45,297 nt of DNA, taken from positions 1-45,297 of IMG/VR virus record IMGVR_UViG_3300035211_000019. The stretch is one strand, 5' to 3'. This document shows positions 37,174-45,297 of this stretch, in pieces (position 1 is the first letter of the stretch; each line of letters starts with the position of its first letter). The notes beneath the pieces were generated by a model. The model worked only from the letters and a program-made list of their open reading frames with translations, made no database searches and had not been told where the DNA came from. A program made the position numbers and the translations under genes. This DNA is from a virus.

Positions 37174-37213
37174 GTGCCGTCTATCAACTGGCGGCGCTAC
37201 ATTTTCTTATTTT
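37174..37213 (+). terminator. probable intrinsic terminator after the 202-aa gene
   Basis: GTGCCGTC pairs with GGCGGCGC (six Watson-Crick and two G-U pairs) around an 8-nt loop, followed by a U-rich run (TACATTTTCTTATTTT). It separates the head genes from the Kelch/fibre module. Confidence 0.6.
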
Positions 37214-37228
37214 ACAAAGAGTAAATAA

Positions 37229-38848
37229 ATGGCTTACGGTTGGGCTTCAAGCATTTCCGCTGGTAATTGGGGAACGGTTACTACTGATACGATTAACAAT
37301 GCACTTCCCGGTTATACAAAATCACCGGGCGATGAGAATATATGCTCCCCGTGGTCTGGTGGTGTTTTAGCGACTGATATATTTGCCTTGAAAGGTGGAG
37401 GACATACTGATGGTTGGGTCAACGGGTGGTATGCACTTGATTTGTCGTCTGATTCGCCGACGTGGAGTGCATTGGCTAACAGTCAGAGCAACTCGACCAA
37501 TACCGTGTACAACGACGGTAATGGAATTTGGGCTGACGACGCACCAAGCTCAAACCATACTTACGGTAACCTTGTCTACGATTCGGTCAATAATTGCTTG
37601 TTGCAGTTTGGATTGCCTGCAATTTGGTCAACGAATGCGGATAGTTTTCGTTATCTTATCGCGTACGATCTAGATACGTCAGCGTATTTGATTACGTCAG
37701 GTACATCGGATTTGACGAATATACCGACGATAAGTGGCAGCATTGAAGGCTGTACACTGCGACACCCGACTACAGGAATGATCGCGTACTTTGGTACAGC
37801 TGCTGACGGGATAATCATCTACAATCCATCAACCGATACTCATACCGAAAAAGTCGTCGATATCACATCAATGGAAGATCAGGTCTCCGTTGCATACGAT
37901 CCAGTTCGTGATCGTGCTGTATTCTGCGGTGACGGTAATTTATGGACAATCGAGGGTCTGTTCGAGCTTGATCTACCATGTACGCTTGTGAGCATCACTG
38001 ATTCTGGTGCCGCCGGCGGACAGGCGCTTATAAATGCATCTGCACCAGGATTTGTATATGTGCCCGAAATGGATCGTTACATAGGTTGGAATGGAGGCCA
38101 AGCATTATATGAACTACACCCGGAAACATGGATTTGGTCTGCTTTAAGCGTTGCTGGTTCAACACCAACCAGTGCACAAGCAAACGGTACTTTTGGCCGT
38201 TTCCAATACCACGCTGAAACAGGGTGCCTGATCGTTGTAAATGATATAGACGAATCTACATATGCTTTTAAGCTGGATACGTCTGGTTACGCCGCGAAGC
38301 AACATTCCACAACTGTTGGCTTTGGCTCACAAGCCGTATTCGCAAGCGGCGGCTGGACCAATGCGTCCAATTTGCTTGTTGATGATGGTAATTACGCAAC
38401 CCCGAGCGGAAGCGGTGCAAAACATCGACTTTATGCGCAAACAGCTTCACCGAGCATCCCATCAGATGCAACAAATATTGGCTGTCAGATTTATTACCGA
38501 AGCGTTTACGATACCTATCCTGATGGTGGCTGCACAACAGCCGCGCAGATATCGATAGACGGGACTACTGCTTCTGATCAGATACAGGGTCTTGCTACTC
38601 AGTACTCTGGCGTAGCAGAATCACATAGTTTTGGTGGATCTGCTGAAGATTGGGGTGTGACATTAACGTATACAGCTGCTAATGGAAGCACGTTTTCAGC
38701 TTTACCACAGCTTTATTCAGATGATGGATACCCGGAAGAAACAGCAGTTGAGTTTGTCGCAAGACGTTGGTATTGGGATTCGGCAGCAGAACCGCCAGCA
38801 TCTACTGTTCCACCACTGTATCACCATTATAGGATGATGAAACGATGA
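37229..38848 (+). CDS. Kelch-like beta-propeller structural protein
   Basis: This 539-aa protein contains repeated blade-like units: FALKGGGHTDGWVNGWYALD, then NLVYDSVNNCLLQFG, VAYDPVRDRAVFCGDG, FVYVPEMDRYIGWNGGQALY and FQYHAETGCLIVVND. Each has a hydrophobic strand, a Gly pair and a Trp or Tyr before the next blade, as in Kelch propellers (about residues 40-350). A beta-sandwich follows. Such proteins can bind carbohydrate and may decorate the head or tail. Its base composition differs from the flanking head and tail genes. Confidence 0.65.
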   Translation: MAYGWASSISAGNWGTVTTDTINNALPGYTKSPGDENICSPWSGGVLATDIFALKGGGHTDGWVNGWYALDLSSDSPTWSALANSQSNSTNTVYNDGNGIWADDAPSSNHTYGNLVYDSVNNCLLQFGLPAIWSTNADSFRYLIAYDLDTSAYLITSGTSDLTNIPTISGSIEGCTLRHPTTGMIAYFGTAADGIIIYNPSTDTHTEKVVDITSMEDQVSVAYDPVRDRAVFCGDGNLWTIEGLFELDLPCTLVSITDSGAAGGQALINASAPGFVYVPEMDRYIGWNGGQALYELHPETWIWSALSVAGSTPTSAQANGTFGRFQYHAETGCLIVVNDIDESTYAFKLDTSGYAAKQHSTTVGFGSQAVFASGGWTNASNLLVDDGNYATPSGSGAKHRLYAQTASPSIPSDATNIGCQIYYRSVYDTYPDGGCTTAAQISIDGTTASDQIQGLATQYSGVAESHSFGGSAEDWGVTLTYTAANGSTFSALPQLYSDDGYPEETAVEFVARRWYWDSAAEPPASTVPPLYHHYRMMKR

Positions 38849-40194
38849 TTTATTTACGTCAATCAACAGCATCGCAGTCCGTGCTAGTTGGGCCGTTTGT
38901 TGATTCAACAGATGGCGTGACAGCCGAAACTGGTTTGACGATTGCTAATACTGATATTCGCTTGTCTGCTAACGGCGGGAATATGGTAGCTAAGAACTCA
39001 GGCGGAGGTACACATGACGAGATTGGATATTACACGATCACATTAGATGCGACTGATACGGCTACGGTTGGGCGGTTGCAATTATGTATTAATGCTACTG
39101 GTGCGCTGCCTGTTTATCATGAATTTATCGTTTTGGAAGAGGCGGTATATGATAATTTATTCGCTGCGAGTGCTCCTGGTCCATTGGCTGCTAATAATAA
39201 CGGGTCTGGATTGACTGAAGCCGGCGGTGATGGTGACCATTTAACTGCAATTAATCTGCCTAACCAAACAATGGACATTACAGGAAACCTATCAGGCTCA
39301 GTAGGTAGTGTTACAGGTAATGTGGGAGGTATAGCTGGAACTATTACTACTTTAGACGCTTTGGATACTGCGCAAGACACACAACATGCGCAAACGCAGA
39401 GTGATATTGCCGGACTGAATGATATTGCCGCAACGGATATTGTATCAGGCGGGGCGATCACAACGTCAGGCGGTGTTGCCAACGCCAATATTGAACAGAT
39501 CAGTGGTTCTTCTGTAACCGAATCATCGTCCGGACGCATTGCCGGAAATTTCAATACGTTTTTTGATAATGCTGATTCGGCCAGCGCGCAAACACAAGAT
39601 GATGTCGGCGGCGGTTCAAGTCTAACCGTTGCAGATATTGCAGATGGTGTGTGGGACGAATTGCAATCAGGCCATGTTGGTGCTGGGACGTTTGGAGAAA
39701 TTGCCACCGAAATAGCTAGTATTTTGGTTGATACCAACGAACTGCAAACCGACGATATACCGGGTGCAATTGCTGCATTAAATGATCCAACGGTTGCTGA
39801 AATTAGATCCGAGATTGACAGTAACAGCACACAATTGGCAGCGATTATTTCTGCACAAACCACAGCTCAAAATGATCTGGATATTGTAACCGGCGTTGAC
39901 GGCGTGACGCTTGCTACATTGCAAGGTAATTACGCGCCTGCGAAGGCTGGTGATGAAATGGACTTTGTAGATGCTCCTAATTCTACGGCTGTTACTGCTA
40001 TTCAAGGCGATGGTTCAGCTTTTACTTCTATACCGTGGAATGCTGCTTGGGATGCTGAGGTTCAGAGCGAAGCGCAAGATGCGATAACAGCTTCTTTTAC
40101 ATTTAGTAATGGTAATGTTTCGGCTAATATAGAAGAGATTAATACCGTTACTATTACAGGTAATGGAAGTACTGGAACGGAGTTTAGCATATAA
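38845..40194 (+). CDS. fibre-like structural protein, 449 aa
   Basis: The N-terminal 95 residues look like a small beta domain for attachment (SVLVGPFVDSTDGVTAETGL, then GYYTITLDATDTATVG). The long remainder is low-complexity Gly/Ser/Asn/Thr text with repeats around NLSGSVGSVTGNVGGIAG and VADIADGVWDELQSGHVGAG. This style is typical of elongated virion appendages in environmental phages. The start overlaps the Kelch-like gene by 4 nt, so the two are coupled. Likely a receptor-facing or head fibre. Confidence 0.62.
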   Translation: MIYLRQSTASQSVLVGPFVDSTDGVTAETGLTIANTDIRLSANGGNMVAKNSGGGTHDEIGYYTITLDATDTATVGRLQLCINATGALPVYHEFIVLEEAVYDNLFAASAPGPLAANNNGSGLTEAGGDGDHLTAINLPNQTMDITGNLSGSVGSVTGNVGGIAGTITTLDALDTAQDTQHAQTQSDIAGLNDIAATDIVSGGAITTSGGVANANIEQISGSSVTESSSGRIAGNFNTFFDNADSASAQTQDDVGGGSSLTVADIADGVWDELQSGHVGAGTFGEIATEIASILVDTNELQTDDIPGAIAALNDPTVAEIRSEIDSNSTQLAAIISAQTTAQNDLDIVTGVDGVTLATLQGNYAPAKAGDEMDFVDAPNSTAVTAIQGDGSAFTSIPWNAAWDAEVQSEAQDAITASFTFSNGNVSANIEEINTVTITGNGSTGTEFSI

Positions 40195-40343
40195 TGGCCA
40201 TTGGAATAATATGGGCTGACATATGGGACGAGTCTATATGGGACCCTACTATATGGGCTCAAACCCTAACTATACGAACTTCTTCTATAGTAGAAGATAA
40301 GGAATCAGATCCTGTGGATGATATTGTGGAGAATAAAACTTAA
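40194..40343 (+). CDS. tiny protein with Ile-Trp repeats, 49 aa
   Basis: The frame starts MAIGIIWADIWDESIWDPTI and has IW every four to five residues over the first 21. TAATG junctions couple it to both neighbours. Short phage proteins with repeated Trp units occur in virion modules, but their role is unknown to me. Confidence 0.6.
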   Translation: MAIGIIWADIWDESIWDPTIWAQTLTIRTSSIVEDKESDPVDDIVENKT

Positions 40344-40657
40344 TGAAACCTATTACAGTGACTGTTACAAGTGCTGCATCTAAAATTATTGCAGTTGATC
40401 GTTTTGGTGGTGATGTGTCTGTGGCCGCTGATTATGAGGCTGGTACTTCTTATACAGTTCAATATACGCTGAAAAATATTCATGATCCTATTGTTTATGC
40501 AGCCTTGGTTGCAGATGATTGGCATGATGTAACAGACATGACAGCCGCAACTTCGAACACAGCTAAATCTATTAAAGCTCCAATATGCGGGTTAAAATTA
40601 ACTCATGCAGGAACAAATTCTACTGTATTTGATATTTTACAAGCTTCTGCTCCTTAA
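40343..40657 (+). CDS. hypothetical virion-region protein, 104 aa
   Basis: Beta-rich 104-aa protein (TVTVTSAASKIIAVDRFGGD, then LKLTHAGTNSTVFDILQAS). The pattern resembles a small Ig-like or jelly-roll structural domain. It is coupled to the preceding gene by a TAATG junction. Function unknown. Confidence 0.55.
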   Translation: MKPITVTVTSAASKIIAVDRFGGDVSVAADYEAGTSYTVQYTLKNIHDPIVYAALVADDWHDVTDMTAATSNTAKSIKAPICGLKLTHAGTNSTVFDILQASAP

Positions 40658-40666
40658 GGACTAGTC

Positions 40667-40969
40667 ATGTCGCACGGACTAAATCCTGGCTATAAATCTG
40701 GTGAACACTGGGTTGAGTGCGAACGGTGCGGTAAACATCGATACGCAAGTCAGATTGTAGTCGAACGAAGTAAGGGCGGACACAAAACGTTTAAGGTGTG
40801 TAAAGATGGATGTTTTGATCCTGTACATCCTCAAGAGTTTGTTAGAGCAGTGGACGATAAAGTAAAAGCAAACGAACCTGTAAGAACACCCTCCGAACCT
40901 GAATATACTGATGTTACGTTTCTTGATCCTACTAGCGCCGTTCCAGATGGAACTTTTACTGTAGATTAA
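40667..40969 (+). CDS. zinc-site virion-region protein, 100 aa
   Basis: VECERCGKHRYASQI and KVCKDGCFD supply four Cys residues for one zinc site in the N-terminal half. The C-terminal half is acidic and probably flexible. It is one nucleotide before the tail-adaptor gene. Similar short Cys proteins lie beside head-completion genes in several phages. Confidence 0.55.
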   Translation: MSHGLNPGYKSGEHWVECERCGKHRYASQIVVERSKGGHKTFKVCKDGCFDPVHPQEFVRAVDDKVKANEPVRTPSEPEYTDVTFLDPTSAVPDGTFTVD

Positions 40970-40970
40970 T

Positions 40971-41957
40971 ATGGCCAATTCTAATTATGTAGCAACCGTT
41001 GATTCTATAATCCAAGAAGCTTATGAACAGCTTCAGGTGCTAGAAGAAGGTGATACTTATAATACAGCTCAGTTTGATTCTGCACTTCCTACCCTAGCTA
41101 TGCTGGCGTATGAGTGGCAAAAATCAATCAATGTATTTGCTCTACAAGAAACTTTTCTCTTTCTTGTTAAGAATAAGTATCAATATGATACTAGTGTGTT
41201 CAGTCAAAGTGCTAGCACGTCTTATGTAAGTCCTGGCTTAACAGGGCTTGCTCCTTATGTGTATGATTACAACACTGTAGGATTGTCAGCAGCATCCTCG
41301 GGAGCTACGTCTATAACTACGGACGACGCGACTTCTATAGCCGCAGATTCAGTAGTAGGCATACCTCAAGCTGATGGAAGTGTGCACTGGACTACGGTTT
41401 CTTCTGGAGGTTCTACCTTTACAATTGCTGATGCCTTGACTGATGATGTTGATACGTCATTTGACATGGTGTATTCGAGTAGTATAATGACTCGTCCACT
41501 TAATATCATATCAGCAGCTTTACGTAATTTTCATACAAATATTGATTTAGGATTAGATATTATCAATTACTCGGATTATAATTATCTTCCTAATAAAACT
41601 ACAACAGGACAAGTCTCACAACTTATGTATAATCGTGAGGTTGTTACTGGAGATTTGCGGGTGTGGCAAGCTCCTAGTACTTGGGATCAATGTCTAGTGT
41701 TGTGGGTTCACTCCCCTACACAGTTGTTATCTTCTGCTACAGATTCTATAGCAGCTTCAGCTGGATCAATTGGATTTCCTCAAGAGTTCTTTTGGGCATT
41801 GTCGATTAACCTAGCCAACAGGCTTATTAATAAGGTTGGGTGTCCTCGTGATGTAGCGTCTCGTATTGAGCGACAAGCTGCCTTAGCCGAAATGGAAGCT
41901 TTCAACAGCGACACTATGATGGAATTGAGTTTATACCCAGATCTAGAGAAGTATTAG
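40971..41957 (+). CDS. head-tail adaptor, P22 gp4-like
   Basis: The N-terminal helix region of this 328-aa protein (SIIQEAYEQLQVLEEGDTYN, then FDSALPTLAMLAYEWQ) and the C-terminal helices (RLINKVGCPRDVASRIERQA) are characteristic of the gp4-like tail-accessory family. A beta insertion of about 60 residues (SAASSGATSITTDDATSIAA and following) lies in the middle. The adaptor ring joins the portal to the tail hub. The next gene is gp10-like, which confirms the P22-type short tail. Confidence 0.78.
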   Translation: MANSNYVATVDSIIQEAYEQLQVLEEGDTYNTAQFDSALPTLAMLAYEWQKSINVFALQETFLFLVKNKYQYDTSVFSQSASTSYVSPGLTGLAPYVYDYNTVGLSAASSGATSITTDDATSIAADSVVGIPQADGSVHWTTVSSGGSTFTIADALTDDVDTSFDMVYSSSIMTRPLNIISAALRNFHTNIDLGLDIINYSDYNYLPNKTTTGQVSQLMYNREVVTGDLRVWQAPSTWDQCLVLWVHSPTQLLSSATDSIAASAGSIGFPQEFFWALSINLANRLINKVGCPRDVASRIERQAALAEMEAFNSDTMMELSLYPDLEKY

Positions 41958-41958
41958 T

Positions 41959-43929
41959 ATGTATCGTGTACCTTTAGCTGTAGATTTAACTATTGAAAAT
42001 TTTAGTGGTAGTTCAATCACTAATTTTTCGTCGTTTATTAAAAATGGAATAGTTGAGATACAGAAAAGTGATCCTTATGATAAGGTGGTAGTTACTTGCC
42101 GTCCGAGCTTTGATGTATATGAGGAAAACGATACAGGTACTGAAAAAGGAAGAGGATATATTTATTGGGCCGATAATTCTGCTGGGTATTTTGTTAATGA
42201 TGATACCGTATACAAAAATAATTATGCTACTACTGTTGGTACCATATCGTCAGGATCAAGTAAAGTATATTTCTATCCTGTAGGAGCTGATCTAGTTCTA
42301 ATTGATCCTGAGAATGACGAAGGGTGGACTATCGATTCTGGAAATACACTAACACAAATAACTGATGCAGATTTTCCAAGTGATTTAGTGGATGGATTAG
42401 TCAATCTAAATGACTATGCTTATGTATTATCATCGGATGGTACTATAAGTAATTCAGCTAATGGCGACGCAACAACTTGGGGAGCTTTAGATTATATTAC
42501 AGCAGAGCGTGATAAAGATAGTGGAATATATTTAACTAAGCATCACGATAATATAGTCGCGCTAGGCTCAAAAACCTGCGAATTCTTTTATGACAACGCC
42601 AATGCAACAGGAAGTCCGTTAGCACGCCGACAAGATATTTTTCATAATGTAGGATGTGTTTCTGGGGCTGGTGTTTGGGAAACAGGCAATATTATTCTTT
42701 TTCCTGGAACAACTCCGGAGGGGGGAGTTGGTGTATACAAACTCGAAAATTTTGGGCTTACAAAAGTATCTCCTCCTGGTTTAGATGTATTTCTTACTAA
42801 TTATCTTACTCGCGAAGAGGGCTACTTAATTGGTAGTGGTATCCCCGGCCAAGCTAAGGCTTTATATTTCCTCACAGCTTATAAACTTGTTTCCGGAGTT
42901 ATAACTCCTAGTTATACTTTTATATTTGATACAACCACAGGATTTTGGTATTTAGCAGGAACCAATTTAGCAGAATTAGGAGATTCTGTTTCTATTCCAA
43001 TTATTTCCTGGTCATTTGCATTAGGAAGTGATGTTAGACTTGGCGAAGGAATATTAAGTAATGGAAACCTAATCACTGTTTATGACGACTTCTTACCTGT
43101 AGATAGACAGAGTGGTTCAATTTATGTTTTAGGTGGTTATGTGGATGCAGACTACGTCGAGCAAGCAGAAGAAATATCCGTTAATCAAACTCTTAAAATA
43201 CGTACTGGACACATGGATTTTGGAACTACCAAGTATAAGTATTGTAATAGACTTTCTATAGCTGGAGATTATATAGAAGAGACTGCTGGTTCTGCTCCAT
43301 CAGCAGATGCTAATCAGATGATAATTCGATGGTCGGATTCGTATTCAACTGATTCGTCATTTGACACCTATAGTCCTGAACTTATTCAGAACTCAGCAAG
43401 ATTATTTTCTGATTCTAATTTATGGTCATATACGACAGGAGACTGGATTTTTGCTGATAATACTGCAACGTGTGTTCCTTCTGGGAGTAATCTTATTTAT
43501 GGTGGATTTCCAGTAGGAGTAAGTTCGACAGGAACATTGCCTAATACTCCGTTTCATCTGTTTCAATCCGGACGAGATTATGTTATCACTTTTACATTAT
43601 CGAATGTAACAGCAGGTAATATAACTGCACGAATAGGGTCTTCGGATAGCGGGACCACTAGGTCTAGCAATGGAACTTATATAGAAACTGTAGCTTGTAC
43701 ATCAAGTACATCTACATTTACATTTGTTCCAGACTCAGATTTTGATGGATCGGTTTCAAATTTAACGATAAGAGAAACTCCTACTGGGAGAAGGATAAAT
43801 ACTTACAAGAAAAGTAAGTTGACTAGATGCGGCAGATTTAGTCGCAGGAGTTTTGAACTTGAATATACAACAGCTAAGCCTTATAGGCTAGAAGCTATTG
43901 AACTTGCATTATTGTCAGGTACCAAATAA
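41959..43929 (+). CDS. tail hub / DNA-stabilisation protein, P22 gp10-like
   Basis: This 656-aa protein follows the gp10 family: an N-terminal segment with KVVVTCRPSFDVYEE, then a beta-propeller body (DDTVYKNNYATTVGTIS, VALGSKTCEFFYDNANATG, VGVYKLENFGLTKVSPPG). A C-terminal galectin-like insert may be present before GRFSRRSFELEY. It closes the portal channel and holds the packaged DNA. It abuts the adaptor gene and the following small gene. Confidence 0.8.
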   Translation: MYRVPLAVDLTIENFSGSSITNFSSFIKNGIVEIQKSDPYDKVVVTCRPSFDVYEENDTGTEKGRGYIYWADNSAGYFVNDDTVYKNNYATTVGTISSGSSKVYFYPVGADLVLIDPENDEGWTIDSGNTLTQITDADFPSDLVDGLVNLNDYAYVLSSDGTISNSANGDATTWGALDYITAERDKDSGIYLTKHHDNIVALGSKTCEFFYDNANATGSPLARRQDIFHNVGCVSGAGVWETGNIILFPGTTPEGGVGVYKLENFGLTKVSPPGLDVFLTNYLTREEGYLIGSGIPGQAKALYFLTAYKLVSGVITPSYTFIFDTTTGFWYLAGTNLAELGDSVSIPIISWSFALGSDVRLGEGILSNGNLITVYDDFLPVDRQSGSIYVLGGYVDADYVEQAEEISVNQTLKIRTGHMDFGTTKYKYCNRLSIAGDYIEETAGSAPSADANQMIIRWSDSYSTDSSFDTYSPELIQNSARLFSDSNLWSYTTGDWIFADNTATCVPSGSNLIYGGFPVGVSSTGTLPNTPFHLFQSGRDYVITFTLSNVTAGNITARIGSSDSGTTRSSNGTYIETVACTSSTSTFTFVPDSDFDGSVSNLTIRETPTGRRINTYKKSKLTRCGRFSRRSFELEYTTAKPYRLEAIELALLSGTK

Positions 43930-44339
43930 TGGCTATCTTAGGGCTTGAGCCGCCACAACTTGAAGGAGAATCATCGAAGCTTATTTCGTGGGTGCACCGA
44001 TTATATGATTGGGTGGTTGGTACTAAGTGGTATACGCCAACTTTACTTAACTCGTGGGTTGATCTTGGTGGCGAATATCAGGGTGCAAGATACAGAAAAG
44101 TTGGTGGTATTGTTGAATTACAAGGCCTAATAAAAGACGGTACAACAACTAACGGCACTACATTATTTACATTACCTCAAGGCTATAGACCAACTAAGCG
44201 ATTAATTTTTATAAGTGTACAATACCAAGCAGATCCTTATGATGTATTAATATATCCTGATGGAAGTGTAATTATTAATTACGTTACTACTAGTGTTTGG
44301 TTATCGTTATCCGGAATATTTTTTAAGGCAGAACAATAA
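43929..44339 (+). CDS. tail/fibre-associated protein, 136 aa
   Basis: Residues about 50-136 have the pattern of a trimeric fibre tip or adhesin domain (GGEYQGARYRKVGGIVELQG, then TLFTLPQGYRPTKRLIF). The N-terminal part is helical with Trp pairs. The start overlaps the hub-gene stop and the stop overlaps the next start. Probably a virion component. Confidence 0.6.
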   Translation: MAILGLEPPQLEGESSKLISWVHRLYDWVVGTKWYTPTLLNSWVDLGGEYQGARYRKVGGIVELQGLIKDGTTTNGTTLFTLPQGYRPTKRLIFISVQYQADPYDVLIYPDGSVIINYVTTSVWLSLSGIFFKAEQ

Positions 44340-44929
44340 TGGTCACAATTGTAACAAGACTAGGTAAAGGCTCTGCCCTTACTTATCAAGAACTTGATGA
44401 TAACTTCACTAATATTAATACAGTACTTGTTACTGCGTCTGATTCAGCTGAGGGGTTTGTAGAACTAGCTACGAATGCCGAAGCAGCTACTGGTACAGCT
44501 ACAAATCGAGCTCTAACACCAGCTAATTTAACATACGTTTTAACTAACGGTCCTACTATAACGGGCGGAACTTCGTCTGCTCAAACAATATCGGATTATG
44601 GTTTAACCTATAATTCACATGGATCTACAGGTGCAACTGAGACAATAGATCTTGAGGATGGTAATGTACATGGAATTACTTTAGATTCTAATTGTACTTT
44701 AACCTTTTCTAATCCTCCGTCCTCAGGCACATATGGTCAATTTAGATTAATTGTTACTCAGGATGGTACTGGTTTCCGGACTATAACTTGGCCTGGATCA
44801 GTTATATGGAACGTAGGCGTAGAACCCACATTAAGTACAGCTGCTGGTTCTGTTGATGTGCTTGATTTCTATACTGTAAATGCAGGTACTTCTTGGGTTG
44901 GATCATTATCAATTTTGGATGCTTCATAA
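44339..44929 (+). CDS. tail fibre-like protein, 196 aa
   Basis: The N-terminus (TRLGKGSALTYQELDDNFTN) is a common attachment segment. FVELATNAEAATGTATNRAL with TPANL is the short repeat often found in phage tail fibres. The C-terminal half is a small beta domain (GITLDSNCTLTFSNPPSSGT). It is coupled to both neighbours by overlaps. Confidence 0.68.
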   Translation: MVTIVTRLGKGSALTYQELDDNFTNINTVLVTASDSAEGFVELATNAEAATGTATNRALTPANLTYVLTNGPTITGGTSSAQTISDYGLTYNSHGSTGATETIDLEDGNVHGITLDSNCTLTFSNPPSSGTYGQFRLIVTQDGTGFRTITWPGSVIWNVGVEPTLSTAAGSVDVLDFYTVNAGTSWVGSLSILDAS

Positions 44930-45297
44930 TGTTATTTAATGGTTCTGGTTTGAAGATAACTGAGTGGAAATCTCCAGGATTAGCTGATAATGTTGCTATC
45001 GGAGATAATCCGTGGAACAATCCATCTAATGTTTTAGCAGCTGATACTACTTATGCAACTTCTATTATAAGTACGGCCCTTGAAAACACACAACGCTTAA
45101 GGACACAAAATTATAATTTTTCTATTCCTGCATCTAGTATTATAAGCGCAGAAATAAAAGTAAAGGGATATAAAATAGCAGGTTCATCAAATGAGCTTCA
45201 GTTGTATTTATTAGATGAAACTGGTTCTCTTATTTTCGGAGAAAAACGACTTAATTTTACAGGAACAGATGCTACTTATACAGTTGGCGGTTTCGAT
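44929..45297 (+). CDS. tail or fibre protein, N-terminal part
   Basis: Starts at ATG in a TAATG junction with the preceding gene and runs off the right edge (123 codons visible). The text (TEWKSPGLADNVAIGDNPWN, then YNFSIPASSIISAEIKVKGY) resembles beta-sandwich structural proteins of tails. The complete gene is needed to say more. Confidence 0.65.
   Translation, partial: MLFNGSGLKITEWKSPGLADNVAIGDNPWNNPSNVLAADTTYATSIISTALENTQRLRTQNYNFSIPASSIISAEIKVKGYKIAGSSNELQLYLLDETGSLIFGEKRLNFTGTDATYTVGGFD

Noticed and set aside
39117-39863. Long minus-strand frame of 248 codons
   Set aside because: Antisense shadow of the 449-aa fibre-like gene, which is coupled to its neighbours; the shadow arises from the repetitive, stop-poor sequence.
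1-45297. Prophage or temperate features, CRISPR arrays, insertion sequences
   Set aside because: No integrase, CI-like repressor, regularly spaced repeat-spacer units or transposase was found on either strand.

Overview
The window is a contiguous piece of a tailed bacteriophage (Caudoviricetes) genome with a short-tailed (podovirus-like) virion plan. The terminase, portal, capsid and P22-type tail-machine genes are on the plus strand. A long leftward block of replication, nucleotide-metabolism, lysis and accessory genes is on the minus strand. No integrase, repressor, CRISPR array or rRNA is visible. Exported peptidoglycan-degrading enzymes and sigmaE-like promoters suggest a Gram-negative host, but the host cannot be named from this sequence. 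The left end cuts a class II ribonucleotide reductase gene and the right end cuts a tail or fibre gene, so both modules continue outside.

Leftward block, in transcription order (27.2 to 0 kb). (i) 27.2-20.2 kb: two somewhat GC-richer genes with a consensus sigma70 promoter and an intrinsic terminator, then many small unknown genes, several of them tiny membrane or secreted peptides, and a 230-nt non-coding stretch with a D-arm-less tRNA-like element next to a second RNA closed by a 13-bp stem. (ii) 20.1-13.5 kb: a compact cassette with a phiEco32-type COOH-NH2 ligase, an unknown protein, a second amidoligase, a class II glutamine amidotransferase that appears to start on ATT, a RimK-like ATP-grasp ligase and a gamma-glutamylcyclotransferase-domain protein. 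The cassette looks like a pathway that makes and trims amide or peptide bonds. (iii) 13.4-8.7 kb: a secreted lytic transglycosylase with an inserted peptidoglycan-binding domain, a primase, Zn-finger proteins, an M15 endolysin and a holin-like protein. (iv) 8.7-0 kb: DnaB-like helicase, PolA-family DNA polymerase, MazG/MazZ-like pyrophosphohydrolase, SSB-like protein, HD phosphohydrolase, 5'-3' exonuclease, T7-type endonuclease I, DnaQ-like exonuclease and class II RNR.

Divergent region (27.2-27.96 kb, about 0.8 kb without a credible gene): iteron-like repeats, several inverted repeats and a predicted late promoter. It is the best candidate for an origin and control region.

Rightward block (27.96-45.3 kb): small terminase, two tiny proteins, HNH protein, large terminase, portal, GroES-like co-chaperonin, scaffold, decoration protein, major capsid protein, a Kelch/fibre-like module of different base composition, gp4-like and gp10-like tail-machine proteins, and tail or fibre proteins.

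Two regulatory families tie the layout together. A bipartite element GGAACTT-N15-GTCTAA, identical in form to sigmaE-type ECF promoters, precedes the late operon and both groups of lysis genes, with two weaker copies elsewhere. A palindrome of about 22 bp with core CCGTACTAYRTAGTACGG occurs six times, only between 20.1 and 27.3 kb and mostly just upstream of start codons.
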